Positions 1 to 7,367 of a stretch of 12,950 nt of DNA are shown here, one piece after another. The DNA comes from an uncultured Clostridia bacterium (lineage in GTDB: Bacteria; Bacillota; Clostridia; UBA1381). The notes under the pieces are model-generated. The model searched no databases, had not been told where the DNA came from, and worked only from the letters and a program-made list of their open reading frames with translations. The DNA lies in assembly GCA_934454745.1 (NCBI GenBank), contig CAKSGP010000016.1, positions 1 to 12,950 of the forward strand, in the 5' to 3' direction. Every line of letters begins with the position of its first letter. The stretch's first letter is position 1. Made by a program: the position numbers and the translations under genes.

Positions 1-1
1 G

Positions 2-823
2 TTGCATATCGTACCAATGGGCAATGATGTAAGATTCGGTCTAAGGTCGTTTCAATTTATTAACCATGTTGCGGGTCAGCTGAGCATGATGTTTTATTAT
101 ATCATACTCATCCTCACGTTGGATATGGGATATCAGAAAAAAAAGATGAGCATATCTACGATTGTTGCGATAATTGTTTGGTTGTCTACGCTTAGGTCCA
201 GGGCATTTATGTATTGTATCTCTTATCTTTTTTTATATAGGATTATAATTAAAAAAGAGAAAAAATTTCGATTTTCTTTAAAGACGGTTGTTCCGATAAT
301 CGGCATCTTATATTTTTTTGCTGTAGACCAGATTGAGGCGTATTTTGTCAATACATCAGCTCCCCGTTCAAAATTACTGGTATATGGTGTGCACACCATG
401 AAACGTTTTTTTCCGCTTGGATCCGGATTTGCAACTTATGGTACGGATGCGGCTGTAAAATATTATTCCAAACTTTATATTGAATATGGATTTAATAAGG
501 TTTATGGGCTAAACCGATTGCAGCCAATGTTTGCACACGATACCTACTGGCCTGCAATTATGGGGCAGTTTGGTGTGTTCGGTACGGTATTGATGATTGT
601 GCTCGTTTATAAGTTATGCAAAGATATATTAAAGCGAACGAAAAATGATAATTATATGTTTTTTGCTGCATTGTTTATAGTGATTACTCAGGTGTCATCC
701 AGCATAGCAACATCGACATTTTTCAATCCTGTTACAGTGGGATTGTTTTTTATCGTTCCGTTAATGTTTTCTGATGAGGGGGAGAAACATGAGAGTACTG
801 ATTTTAAGAACTACACCCGATAA
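2..823 (+). CDS. Wzy-like polysaccharide polymerase, C-terminal part (5'-truncated by window edge)
   Basis: The reading frame is open from the first bases, so the gene starts outside the window. About 273 residues are visible, where Wzy/O-antigen-ligase-type proteins usually have 400 or more. The visible part is very hydrophobic, with several probable membrane helices (roughly residues 25-45, 48-60, 70-82, 93-110, 190-208, 217-233 and 238-258). A long extracytoplasmic-type loop lies between about 112 and 185, with an 'AHDTYWPAIMGQFGVFG' segment just before a helix; this 'H(D/N)xxxxxxxxxGxxG' arrangement is typical of the large periplasmic loop of Wzy-like polymerases. The role would be linking lipid-carried repeat units on the outer face of the membrane. 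Its neighbours (glycosyltransferase, pyruvyl transferase, flippase) fit this. Its 3' end overlaps the start of the next, broken glycosyltransferase gene by 35 nt. The assignment rests on topology and context, because Wzy sequences diverge strongly. Confidence 0.75.
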   Translation: MHIVPMGNDVRFGLRSFQFINHVAGQLSMMFYYIILILTLDMGYQKKKMSISTIVAIIVWLSTLRSRAFMYCISYLFLYRIIIKKEKKFRFSLKTVVPIIGILYFFAVDQIEAYFVNTSAPRSKLLVYGVHTMKRFFPLGSGFATYGTDAAVKYYSKLYIEYGFNKVYGLNRLQPMFAHDTYWPAIMGQFGVFGTVLMIVLVYKLCKDILKRTKNDNYMFFAALFIVITQVSSSIATSTFFNPVTVGLFFIVPLMFSDEGEKHESTDFKNYTR

Positions 824-964
824 GATGAATTTTAATATTTATAATTTAAAAGAAGTTGGGTTGACAAAGGCTTTGATACGAAAGAAATATCATTTGTAAA
901 GGTAACAATGAAGGATGTTGCTATAGAAGAGATAGAGAAATACTACTACTTTATGTTTGGGTGA
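789..964 (+). pseudogene. Glycosyltransferase remnant (intact start, interior lost)
   Basis: An ATG at 789, preceded by a purine-rich GAGGGGGAG ribosome binding site, opens a frame starting MRVLILRTTPDKMNF and continuing NIYNLKEVGLTKALIRKKYHL. It ends at a TAA at 897-899. This matches my recollection of the N-terminus of GT4-type glycosyltransferases in clostridial polysaccharide loci, where a nucleotide-binding Rossmann fold of about 350-400 residues should follow. Only 36 residues remain. Shortly after, in the +1-shifted frame, SFVKVTMKDVAIEEIEKYYYF ends at a TGA at 962-964; it could be the C-terminal end of the same protein, although that part is not recognisable on its own. The simplest reading is a large internal deletion plus a frameshift. 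The start overlaps the polymerase gene, as expected for translational coupling. It cannot encode an active enzyme. Confidence 0.6.
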
Positions 965-970
965 TTTATT

Positions 971-1882
971 ATGGAGAGATTAACGGTGTTTACACCAACA
1001 TATAATAGGGCGAATGTTATTAGCCGAGTTTATAATTCATTAGTAGCGCAAACTTACAAGGACTTTGCTTGGCTTATTATTGATGATGGTTCTGCTGATA
1101 ATACAAAGGAAATTGTTGATAAATTTATTGCGGAAAATAGATTTCCAATTAAATACCTTTATCAAAAAAACAGCGGAAAACATGTCGCAGTGAACAGAGC
1201 ATTAGACCTGACTGAGAGTGAGCTCTTTATTATTGCAGATTCTGATGATGCATTTGTGCCGGATGCATTGGAGAGGCTAATTGCTGCATGGGATAGAATA
1301 CCTGATGATGAAAAACGATACTTTAAGGGGGTTAATTGCAGAGTATTAGACAATGATACAAAAAAACCAATAGGGCAGGATTTCCCATTTGAAGAGTTTG
1401 ATTCTACAGATGAAGAAGCGTATTTTAAGTATAAAATGCGTAGTGAGAAATGGAATTTATTTAATGCAAGCGCTTTTAAGGAATTTAAATTTCCTGAAAT
1501 ATCTGACGCTCATTTTTTTCCCGAAACCGTTACGTGGCAACTGATGGCAAAAAAGTACAAAACACGCTTTATTAATGATGCACTAAGAATATATTATAGG
1601 GATACGGACAACTCGGTGACAAATAGTAAACACAGTGTTAGATATACAGAAAATATCCACTTGTGGACGCATTTCATCAACAACGAATTTCGATATTTCT
1701 TTTATTACCCCAAACGCTTTATTCAGTCGTTTGTGGGGCTTACAAGGGATGGATTGTTGAACGGATATACCTTTAGAAAAATTGTTGGTATTCCAAACGG
1801 AGTTTTGAAAAAGATGCTGTGTATTCTGTTTGCTCCGACTGGTTGGCTATTGGCAGTGCAGTATAAGAATAATATGAAATGA
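971..1882 (+). CDS. Family 2 glycosyltransferase
   Basis: This 303-residue cytoplasmic or membrane-associated enzyme transfers a sugar from a nucleotide-sugar donor to the growing lipid-linked repeat unit. The GT-A fold is clear at the N-terminus: TVFTPTYNR (5-13), the donor-binding IIDDGSADNT (36-45), GKHVAVNRAL (69-78) and the metal-binding DxD-type motif ADSDD (89-93). The HFFPETVTWQLM segment near residue 181 occupies the place of the catalytic-base (ED) region. The C-terminal 60 residues are basic and hydrophobic and could sit on the membrane. The specific donor and acceptor cannot be read from the sequence. The ATG at 971 has no convincing Shine-Dalgarno sequence and lies 6 nt after the stop of the broken upstream gene, so it may have relied on translational coupling. 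The family has many 300-residue members, so the gene looks full length. Confidence 0.9.
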   Translation: MERLTVFTPTYNRANVISRVYNSLVAQTYKDFAWLIIDDGSADNTKEIVDKFIAENRFPIKYLYQKNSGKHVAVNRALDLTESELFIIADSDDAFVPDALERLIAAWDRIPDDEKRYFKGVNCRVLDNDTKKPIGQDFPFEEFDSTDEEAYFKYKMRSEKWNLFNASAFKEFKFPEISDAHFFPETVTWQLMAKKYKTRFINDALRIYYRDTDNSVTNSKHSVRYTENIHLWTHFINNEFRYFFYYPKRFIQSFVGLTRDGLLNGYTFRKIVGIPNGVLKKMLCILFAPTGWLLAVQYKNNMK

Positions 1883-1931
1883 GGTAGCTTGTTTTCGTAA
1901 ATTCGTGCATGACAGCCGGATGACAATGTAA

Positions 1932-1940
1932 AAGGGGAGG
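1932..1940 (+). promoter_or_regulatory. Ribosome binding site deciding the pyruvyl transferase start
   Basis: AAGGGGAGG lies 9 nt before the ATG at 1950 but only 3 nt before the in-frame ATG at 1944. The spacing favours 1950, which also gives the usual short N-terminus (MRVGILTFH) of the family. Confidence 0.7.
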
Positions 1941-1949
1941 ATTATGTGG

Positions 1950-3026
1950 ATGAGGGTCGGTATTTTAACATTTCACAGAGCATATAACTATGGTGCAGTG
2001 TTGCAGGCTTATGCTTTGCAAAAAAAACTTAACGATATGGGCGTTAACAGTGAGATTATTGATTATCTGAGCCTGGATATGCAGTCGCAGATGAGATTGT
2101 TTTCATATGATAGGAGTTTGAGTATAAAGGGCAACTTTATTAAATTTGTGAAGGATTTCTATCGAAAAAAGAAGAATATGGCATTTGACTTATTTATTGG
2201 AGAAGAAATGCAATTATCTCAAAAGAGATATTCTGATTTTAATGGACTTGTTAAGTTAGATCGACAGAACTTGTACGATGTGTATATTGTTGGCAGTGAC
2301 CAGGTTTGGAACAATAAAAATAATTTAGAGGACAGAGCATTTCTTTTAGGCTTTACTGAAGATGATACGAAAAAATGTTCATATGCTGCAAGCCTCGGAA
2401 ATGCACATCTTGACGGAAAAGTATGCGAGCAATATCAGAAAGAGTTAAAAAAATTTCGTGTACTGACTGTTCGTGAGGAGGACTCAATAGAAAAATATAA
2501 ATTCTTGAGCGAAAATGGAGCTAAGGCTGTAATTGACCCAACTTTATTACTGAAAAAAGAAAAATACGAGACAATTGCTTCACCGAGAATTGTAAAAAGA
2601 AAATATGCCTTTCTTTATACAATAGCGCAAGACAGAAAACTTCGGAAATATGCAAGAAAGTTTTGCAAGGAAAATGGATTAATCCTTGTGGATTCTAAGC
2701 GCAGTAGGGTTTTCTTCAAAAATTCGAGTCCCAGAGATTTTTTGTCCTTTATAAAGCATTCAGAATATGTTTTTACTAATTCGTTTCACGGTACAGCTTT
2801 TTCAATTATTATGCAGAAGCAATTTGCGACAGAGCTAAACACAAAGCATAGTTTTAACAATCGTTCAAATGATTTAATGATGAAAACCGGATTGTTATAT
2901 AGGGATATTGAGAGCGACAGTTTTGATATGAAGGAAATAATCGACTATAAAAAGGTCAATGGAGCAGTAAAAGAGCTTAGAGATGAGGCAGTTCAAATTT
3001 TAAGAGAAATCGTTAGGGAACAATAA
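1950..3026 (+). CDS. Polysaccharide pyruvyl transferase family protein (WcaK/CsaB-like)
   Basis: This 358-residue enzyme probably adds a ketal-linked pyruvate from phosphoenolpyruvate to a sugar of the repeat unit. Family hallmarks are visible. The N-terminal ILTFHRAYNYGAVLQAYAL (residues 5-23) matches the family's first strand and NxGAxLQ loop. VGSDQVWN lies at 114-121. The C-terminal TNSFHGTAFSIIMQ, from about residue 276, carries the conserved SxHG histidine of the nucleotide-binding-like fold. An in-frame ATG two codons earlier (1944) is too close to the ribosome binding site, so 1950 is preferred. The length is normal for the family. The gene is followed at 1 nt by the flippase gene, indicating one transcript. 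Some members of this superfamily found next to FrhB-like proteins have no demonstrated reaction, so the exact transferred group is inferred. Confidence 0.87.
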   Translation: MRVGILTFHRAYNYGAVLQAYALQKKLNDMGVNSEIIDYLSLDMQSQMRLFSYDRSLSIKGNFIKFVKDFYRKKKNMAFDLFIGEEMQLSQKRYSDFNGLVKLDRQNLYDVYIVGSDQVWNNKNNLEDRAFLLGFTEDDTKKCSYAASLGNAHLDGKVCEQYQKELKKFRVLTVREEDSIEKYKFLSENGAKAVIDPTLLLKKEKYETIASPRIVKRKYAFLYTIAQDRKLRKYARKFCKENGLILVDSKRSRVFFKNSSPRDFLSFIKHSEYVFTNSFHGTAFSIIMQKQFATELNTKHSFNNRSNDLMMKTGLLYRDIESDSFDMKEIIDYKKVNGAVKELRDEAVQILREIVREQ

Positions 3027-3027
3027 T

Positions 3028-4443
3028 ATGAGTGAAAAAAGCAGATTGCTAAAAAATACATGGTTAATCGCAATGGGGAATTTCGGTGCAAAAATGGTTT
3101 CGTTTTTGCTTTTACCGCTGTATACGTCTATACTTAGCACAGAAGAATACGGAACATATGATTTTATTGTTGCGATAAGTGCATTCTTGCTACCCATTGT
3201 AACATTAGCGATGGACGAAGCAATGTTTCGGTTTATTATTGACAGTGGAAATAAAGGCAAAGAGTTTAAAAGAATTATAACCAATGCTTTTGCTATTGTG
3301 CTAACCGGTATGTTTTTGTTAGGAATTATTTTGTACGGAGCAGATACTTTTGGTGGCATAAGAAATTGTTTGTATATTTGGGTGTATGTGACGGCAGCAG
3401 CATTGTATAATTTTGCAAACAGTATGCTTCGTGGCCTGGGACGCATCAAAGAGTATGCGATTATTTCCAGTGCGAAAAATATTTTGCAGTTGCTGCTGAA
3501 TATTTTGGTTGTGGCTGTTTTGCGATGGGGTATGAGAGGATTATTGTTCTCAATGTGTATCTCTGAGACACTGGCTTTTGCAGTTGTTGCTGTGGCAGCA
3601 AAAATCTGGGAACATATTCGGTTGCGGTATCTTTCCATGGATACCACCAAACCCATGTTGAAGTACTCTCTTCCGCTGATTCCCAATGCTTTGTGTGCGC
3701 AGATAATCAACATATCAGACAGGCTGGTAATCAGCGGTTTTATGGGTGCCTCGGCAAACGGAATTTACTCGGTTTCATATAAATTTCCAAATGTGGTAGA
3801 GACGGTTTATCATTACTTTTACACAGCGTGGAGCGAAAGTGCATCACGTGTTTTGGCGAGGGGGAAGGAGAAGGCGGAAGAATACTACCAATCCCTGCAC
3901 AATACCGTAAGCAATATGATGTTCTCTGTAATTATTCTCATGATTGCGTTTATGCCGGTCATGTTTAGAATCTTTGTCAGAGGTGATTATGTCAAAGGTT
4001 TTAATTACATATGGATTTTGTTGCTGGCGATGTATTTTGATAGTTTGGCAAAGTTTTATTCAGGGTTGTTCACAGCTTTGAAAAAAACAGATGTAATGGC
4101 GGTTTCGACGCTTGTTGCTGCAATTATTAATCTGGTTATTAATATTGGGCTTATAAAATATATCGGTCTCTATGCCGCAGCGGGTTCGACATTGTTTGCG
4201 GACATTGTACTTGTATTAATCAGAAAAAAAGGCTTAAGAAAGCATATTCAATTAAAAGACGATTATAAGAAAATTGCTGTCAAGGCAGTGATTGCTGCAA
4301 TTGTTTCATTGCTCAGCTGTTATGATAACTGGTTGCGCATCAGCATATCAATTGTTATTGCAAGCGGATATGCTGTTGTTGTAAACAAGTCGGTTATATG
4401 GTCTGGATATAGCATTATTAGAAAAAAGGTTGTAATGAAATAG
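3028..4443 (+). CDS. Wzx-type polysaccharide flippase (MOP/PST superfamily)
   Basis: This 471-residue integral membrane protein should flip the undecaprenyl-linked repeat unit across the cytoplasmic membrane for polymerisation by the Wzy-like protein encoded upstream. It begins with the family-typical SRLLKNTWLIAMGNFGAKMVSFLLLPLYTSILSTEEYGTYD pattern (read in two parts, residues about 4-23 and 24-44), where G-K-x-x-x-F-x-x-x-P-x-Y-T-x-x-L is the signature of PST transporters. About 12-14 hydrophobic helices follow, in two similar halves. The second half starts near residue 210 with KYSLPLIPNALCAQIINISDR (shown to about 230), the usual 'PlipnxLs.wi....Dr' motif. The length is normal. The start lies 1 nt after the pyruvyl transferase stop, with only a weak ribosome binding site, suggesting coupled translation. 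Confidence 0.93.
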   Translation: MSEKSRLLKNTWLIAMGNFGAKMVSFLLLPLYTSILSTEEYGTYDFIVAISAFLLPIVTLAMDEAMFRFIIDSGNKGKEFKRIITNAFAIVLTGMFLLGIILYGADTFGGIRNCLYIWVYVTAAALYNFANSMLRGLGRIKEYAIISSAKNILQLLLNILVVAVLRWGMRGLLFSMCISETLAFAVVAVAAKIWEHIRLRYLSMDTTKPMLKYSLPLIPNALCAQIINISDRLVISGFMGASANGIYSVSYKFPNVVETVYHYFYTAWSESASRVLARGKEKAEEYYQSLHNTVSNMMFSVIILMIAFMPVMFRIFVRGDYVKGFNYIWILLLAMYFDSLAKFYSGLFTALKKTDVMAVSTLVAAIINLVINIGLIKYIGLYAAAGSTLFADIVLVLIRKKGLRKHIQLKDDYKKIAVKAVIAAIVSLLSCYDNWLRISISIVIASGYAVVVNKSVIWSGYSIIRKKVVMK

Positions 4444-4455
4444 TAGGAGGATACA

Positions 4456-5374
4456 ATGAAAAGAGTATATGTCGTCTATCACAAAAATCCGGATGAAATT
4501 GAGAAGAGCTCCTCAGGCGCTGTCTTTGTGGCATTGTCGGATGCTGTTTTGGAAAATAATGGAAAAATTCTGGGGGGGGGGGGGGTACAACTATGCAACT
4601 AATAGGGTAGAACACATAGTATGTCAAACCCCTCAAGAAAGAGATATTTGCAGAGGTTCAAAATATATTCAATCACATATCGATAAAAGTATTTATAAGA
4701 CTATCGAAAGCGAGCTGGGTAAAGGTACACAATTGTTGTATATCGGAACACCTTGCCAGGTGGCTGCCGTTAAAAAATACGTTACCGTAAGAAAATTAAA
4801 TGATGAATCCCTGATATTATGCGATATTATTTGTCATGGGGTTGGAAGTCCGGGAGTTTGGAAAGGTTTTCTCGGTTGGAAAAATAAGAAATTGGACTAT
4901 CTGACCTTCAAGGATAAACGAAAAGGGTGGCTGAGGCCGATGTGTATAGCGAGGTCCGGCAACAAGGAAATATCGCTTAGAGGCTATAGTTGGCTGTACT
5001 TTTCTGATTCAATTATGAGGCCGTCTTGCTATGAGTGCCGTTACGCAAACACAGAAAGAATTGGGGATTTTACAATCGGCGACTTTTGGAAGGTGAGAGC
5101 GAAGGTTCCGGAAATGTTTAATCCACGGGGTACATCATTTCTTATGGTAAATACAGATAAGGCGATGAATTTTTTTGATGCGGTTAAAAACGACCTTGTT
5201 TATAAAGAAGTTACCCTTGATGATGTGATACAAAATAATATGCAGCAATCGACAAGGTGCCCGGATTTTCGCAGAAAAGTTATGGATGACTTTTCTAAAA
5301 AAAGTCTATCCGCATTTTTTCGGAAGTGGAAGTTCAAATTTCTCTTGAGAAAATTGATGAGAATTGTTCATTGA
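4456..5374 (+). pseudogene. FrhB-like protein, out of frame through a 14-G tract (phase-off or broken)
   Basis: The true start is the ATG at 4456, five bases after a perfect TAGGAGG site. From there the frame gives MKRVYVVYHK...KSSSGAVF..., the usual N-terminus of polysaccharide-locus proteins of the F420 hydrogenase/dehydrogenase beta-subunit family. It then enters 14 consecutive G (4572-4585) and stops at 4600-4602 after 48 residues. The rest of the protein is perfectly preserved in the +1 frame: RGSKYIQS, YIGTPCQVAAVKKY, CHGVGSPGVW, RPSCYECRYA and GDFTIGDFWK, ending at 5374. With 7, 10 or 13 G the gene reads through (about 305 residues at 13). With 7 G the spacing from SSSG to RGSKY equals that in the paralog encoded next. 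The preserved downstream frame argues for recent or reversible slippage. The family binds flavin and 4Fe-4S clusters in known members; its role in polysaccharide loci is uncharacterised. Confidence 0.85.
4572..4585 (+). repeat. Poly-G homopolymer tract (14 G)
   Basis: Fourteen uninterrupted G lie within the coding sequence of the first FrhB-like gene, encoding a glycine run. It is by far the longest homopolymer I see in this AT-rich window. Its length sets the reading frame, so slippage by one base would switch the gene on or off. A sequencing or assembly error in the homopolymer length is a real alternative. Confidence 0.95.
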
Positions 5375-5422
5375 TTAGTTGACATATGTGTTTTAACTTA
5401 TGCTGTTGTATAGTGAGTTAAA

Positions 5423-6415
5423 ATGCAGAAGTATTATAGATTTTTACACGGTGATGAATCTGTAAGAAAAAACAGTTCATCAGGTGGAGCTTTTACGGCA
5501 ATTAGTGACTATGTGCTTGATATGGGCGGAGTTGTGTATGGTTGCATTACTGACGAGAGTTTGAATGTTAAACATATTCGTGTGACAAGCAGAGAAGAAC
5601 GGGATAAGATGCGAGGCTCCAAATATGTTCAAAGTGATATAAGAAAAGTTTTTTTGCAGATAAAGAAAGATTTGGTATGCGGAAAATTTGTGTTATTGAC
5701 AGGGACACCATGCCAAAATTTTGCAGTTTTAAAATATTTATCATCATCTAAAATTTGTACTGACAGATTAGTGACGTTAGAGTTAATATGCCACGGCGTG
5801 GGCAGTAAGCTTTTTCTTGCAGATTATATTCATAATCTTGAAGTGAAATACGGAGGAAAAGCGAAAAGTGTTAATTTTAGGGCAAAACACCGCAAAGGTC
5901 AAAAACAGGATATGGAAGTATTATTCGATAATAAAAAAAGATATAATTCCCCAACAACAAGATATGATTGGTTTTATTCGGTTTATTTAAAGAACTTGAT
6001 TCTTCGGCCGAGCTGTTATGAATGTCCGTTTGCCACAAAAGAAAGATTTTCGGATTTGACTATTGCTGATCATTGGGGCTACAGGGATGAAGAAGCATAT
6101 TCATTGATTGTAAGCAATACTCCGACGGGTGACAACATTATTAAGACGATTATATTAAATCAGAAAAATGAGGCTAAGGAAATATCAGAGTGTGAAGTGA
6201 GGCAGCCGCACATGATTCACCCTTGTGATAGACCGGATAAAAGAGATGAATTCTGGAATATTTATCATAATTACGGATATTCAGATGTGCAGAAGTGGAT
6301 TGGAAATAACACTTTTTGCGGAAAAATGAAGAGTCGGTTAGCCCGGGTTGCATATGATATACACATAGCTCAACTAATTAAACATTTATGCAAAATAATG
6401 AGGAAAAAGATATAA
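5423..6415 (+). CDS. FrhB-like protein (F420 hydrogenase/dehydrogenase beta-subunit family), second paralog
   Basis: This is a 330-residue intact paralog of the preceding interrupted gene. Conserved elements in order are KNSSSGGAF (16-24), GGVVYG (35-40), RGSKYVQS (64-71), TGTPCQ (93-98), ELICHGVGS (120-128), RPSCYECPF (195-203) and DLTIADHWG (211-219). The CxxC-type cysteines and the GTPCQ cysteine are characteristic of the FrhB N- and C-domains, which in archaeal F420-reducing hydrogenase bind FAD and an iron-sulfur cluster. Most polysaccharide-locus members carry a 2[4Fe-4S] domain at the N-terminus. This one lacks it, and a separate ferredoxin is encoded 18 nt downstream. A redox role in sugar modification is inferred from context only; nothing in the window shows F420 synthesis. 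The ATG at 5423 has a weak ribosome binding site. Confidence 0.88.
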   Translation: MQKYYRFLHGDESVRKNSSSGGAFTAISDYVLDMGGVVYGCITDESLNVKHIRVTSREERDKMRGSKYVQSDIRKVFLQIKKDLVCGKFVLLTGTPCQNFAVLKYLSSSKICTDRLVTLELICHGVGSKLFLADYIHNLEVKYGGKAKSVNFRAKHRKGQKQDMEVLFDNKKRYNSPTTRYDWFYSVYLKNLILRPSCYECPFATKERFSDLTIADHWGYRDEEAYSLIVSNTPTGDNIIKTIILNQKNEAKEISECEVRQPHMIHPCDRPDKRDEFWNIYHNYGYSDVQKWIGNNTFCGKMKSRLARVAYDIHIAQLIKHLCKIMRKKI

Positions 6416-6433
6416 TAAAAAAGGTGATTAACG

Positions 6434-6649
6434 GTGGAAAAACAGATACCGGTACTATATAACAGAAAAGAAGAATGTTGCGGCTGTACGGCGTGCTATG
6501 CTATTTGTCCGAAAGAGGCAATTTTTATGGCTGAGGACGAGGAGGGGTTCGAATATCCGCAGATTGATGAAAGCAAGTGCATCTGTTGTCAGCAGTGTAT
6601 TAAAGTGTGTCCGATTAAAGCATATATGGGACAGCACACTGATGGTTGA
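6434..6649 (+). CDS. Small 2[4Fe-4S] ferredoxin-type protein
   Basis: This 71-residue protein has two complete cluster-binding motifs: C15-x2-C18-x2-C21-x3-C25-P and C49-x2-C52-x2-C55-x3-C59-P. They are separated by an acidic AEDEEGFEYP loop typical of the ferredoxin domain that normally sits at the N-terminus of FrhB-like proteins. Translation probably starts at the GTG at 6434, with AAGGTGA 6-7 nt upstream. It likely passes electrons to one or both FrhB-like proteins encoded just upstream. It may be a naturally free-standing subunit. It may instead be the front of a longer Fd-FrhB fusion that was cut, since it ends only 12 residues after the last cysteine, at the same place where the opposing deacetylase gene is broken. 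The two 3' ends overlap by 35 nt. Confidence 0.85.
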   Translation: MEKQIPVLYNRKEECCGCTACYAICPKEAIFMAEDEEGFEYPQIDESKCICCQQCIKVCPIKAYMGQHTDG

Positions 6650-7229
6650 GGCGCAGAAATGAGTCAGACATAATCGTTCCATTCATTACCAATGTATCCA
6701 CATCCCACTGGATAGTATACATACCGATATCACGCATAGCGGAAACGACAGAATCGTTATAGTCGCCGTAGGGAGGGCGGAACAAAATCGGTTTTTTATT
6801 TGTAACCTTTTCGATTTTATCGTTACATTCCGACACTTCCTTTTGCATATCATCTTTTGAAAGTTTTGTCATATGAGGATGTGTGTTCGAGTGATTCATA
6901 ATTTCGTGCCCCGCATCGGCAAGCTCTTTTACCGATTCGGGGTATTTGTCAACCCAGCCGCCTACAACAAAAAAGGTCGTTTTAACATTATACTTTTTTA
7001 AAATTTCAATCAGCGTGTGAGTATCCTCATTTCCCCACGCAGCGTCAAAGCTTATGGCACATATTTTCTCTTCCTTTTGAACACAGTATATGGGCAAATC
7101 CTTTTTTGGCGCCATTGTTTCAAAAACCGCTGCCGTGGTGTCCCAGTTGAGCGTTATCACCGAACATATTGCGGCGAGGATTAAAAAATATATTATCACC
7201 GTGTCTTTGTGAACTACAAAAAGTTTCAT
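6615..7229 (-). CDS. Polysaccharide deacetylase (NodB family, PdaB-like), C-terminally truncated
   Basis: This 204-residue protein has an uncleaved-type membrane anchor (residues about 10-27) followed by an extracellular NodB deacetylase domain that would remove N-acetyl groups from peptidoglycan or another polymer. Visible motifs are ISFDAAWG (59-66, motif 1 of the PdaB-like branch with its catalytic Asp), HSNTHPHM (113-120, metal-binding HxxxH), RPPYGDYN (151-158) and IQWDVDT (173-179). The last conserved motif (usually hydrophobic-x-H, about 30-40 residues further on) and the C-terminal helix are absent. After WDVDTL the sequence no longer resembles the family and stops after a further 24 residues, inside the opposing ferredoxin gene. 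The start at 7229 is set by AGAAAGGAG 7 nt upstream; an in-frame ATG 30 codons earlier lacks such a site. Activity is doubtful. Confidence 0.85.
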   Translation of the reverse strand: MKLFVVHKDTVIIYFLILAAICSVITLNWDTTAAVFETMAPKKDLPIYCVQKEEKICAISFDAAWGNEDTHTLIEILKKYNVKTTFFVVGGWVDKYPESVKELADAGHEIMNHSNTHPHMTKLSKDDMQKEVSECNDKIEKVTNKKPILFRPPYGDYNDSVVSAMRDIGMYTIQWDVDTLVMNGTIMSDSFLRLNHQCAVPYML

Positions 7230-7236
7230 AAAACTG

Positions 7237-7245
7237 CTCCTTTCT
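7237..7245 (-). promoter_or_regulatory. Ribosome binding site of the deacetylase gene
   Basis: On the minus strand this reads AGAAAGGAG, 7 nt before the ATG at 7229. It fixes the start 30 codons inside the longest open frame. Confidence 0.75.
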
Positions 7246-7352
7246 GATATTTTATTAATAAATTCTATTTTAAAATTTTTGTTTATATTACAAAAATCAC
7301 ACATTTTGCGCTTTGACATATTATGTAAATGAACAAAGTAAATTTTAATTTT

Positions 7353-7360
7353 CAGGAGGT
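7353..7360 (+). promoter_or_regulatory. Ribosome binding site of the Cys-rich protein gene
   Basis: CAGGAGGT lies 7 nt before the ATG at 7368. It rules out the in-frame ATG at 7329, which would translate through this site. Confidence 0.8.
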
Positions 7361-7367
7361 TAATTTT

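Noticed and set aside
1162..1926. Two short minus-strand frames opposite the GT2 gene
   Set aside because: Low-complexity shadows of a well-supported glycosyltransferase gene with no start signals.
3000..3713. Long open frame on the minus strand within the flippase gene
   Set aside because: It lies opposite a clearly conserved membrane protein, has no ribosome binding site and no family resemblance; it is a shadow frame.
4469..4571. ATG at 4469 as the start of the FrhB-like gene, giving one uninterrupted frame
   Set aside because: Residues between 4469 and the G tract in that frame do not resemble the family, there is no ribosome binding site, and the alternative frame from 4456 has both the site and the conserved SSSG motif.
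5379..5414. TTGACA at 5379-5384 as a promoter for the second FrhB-like gene
   Set aside because: No acceptable -10 at 16-18 nt; the nearest candidate (TATAGT at 5409) is 24 nt away.
7313..7344. TTGACA at 7313-7318 as promoter of the Cys-rich protein gene
   Set aside because: No good -10 at 17 nt; the best candidate (TAAATT at 7339) is 20 nt away, so I do not list it, although some promoter must lie in this region.
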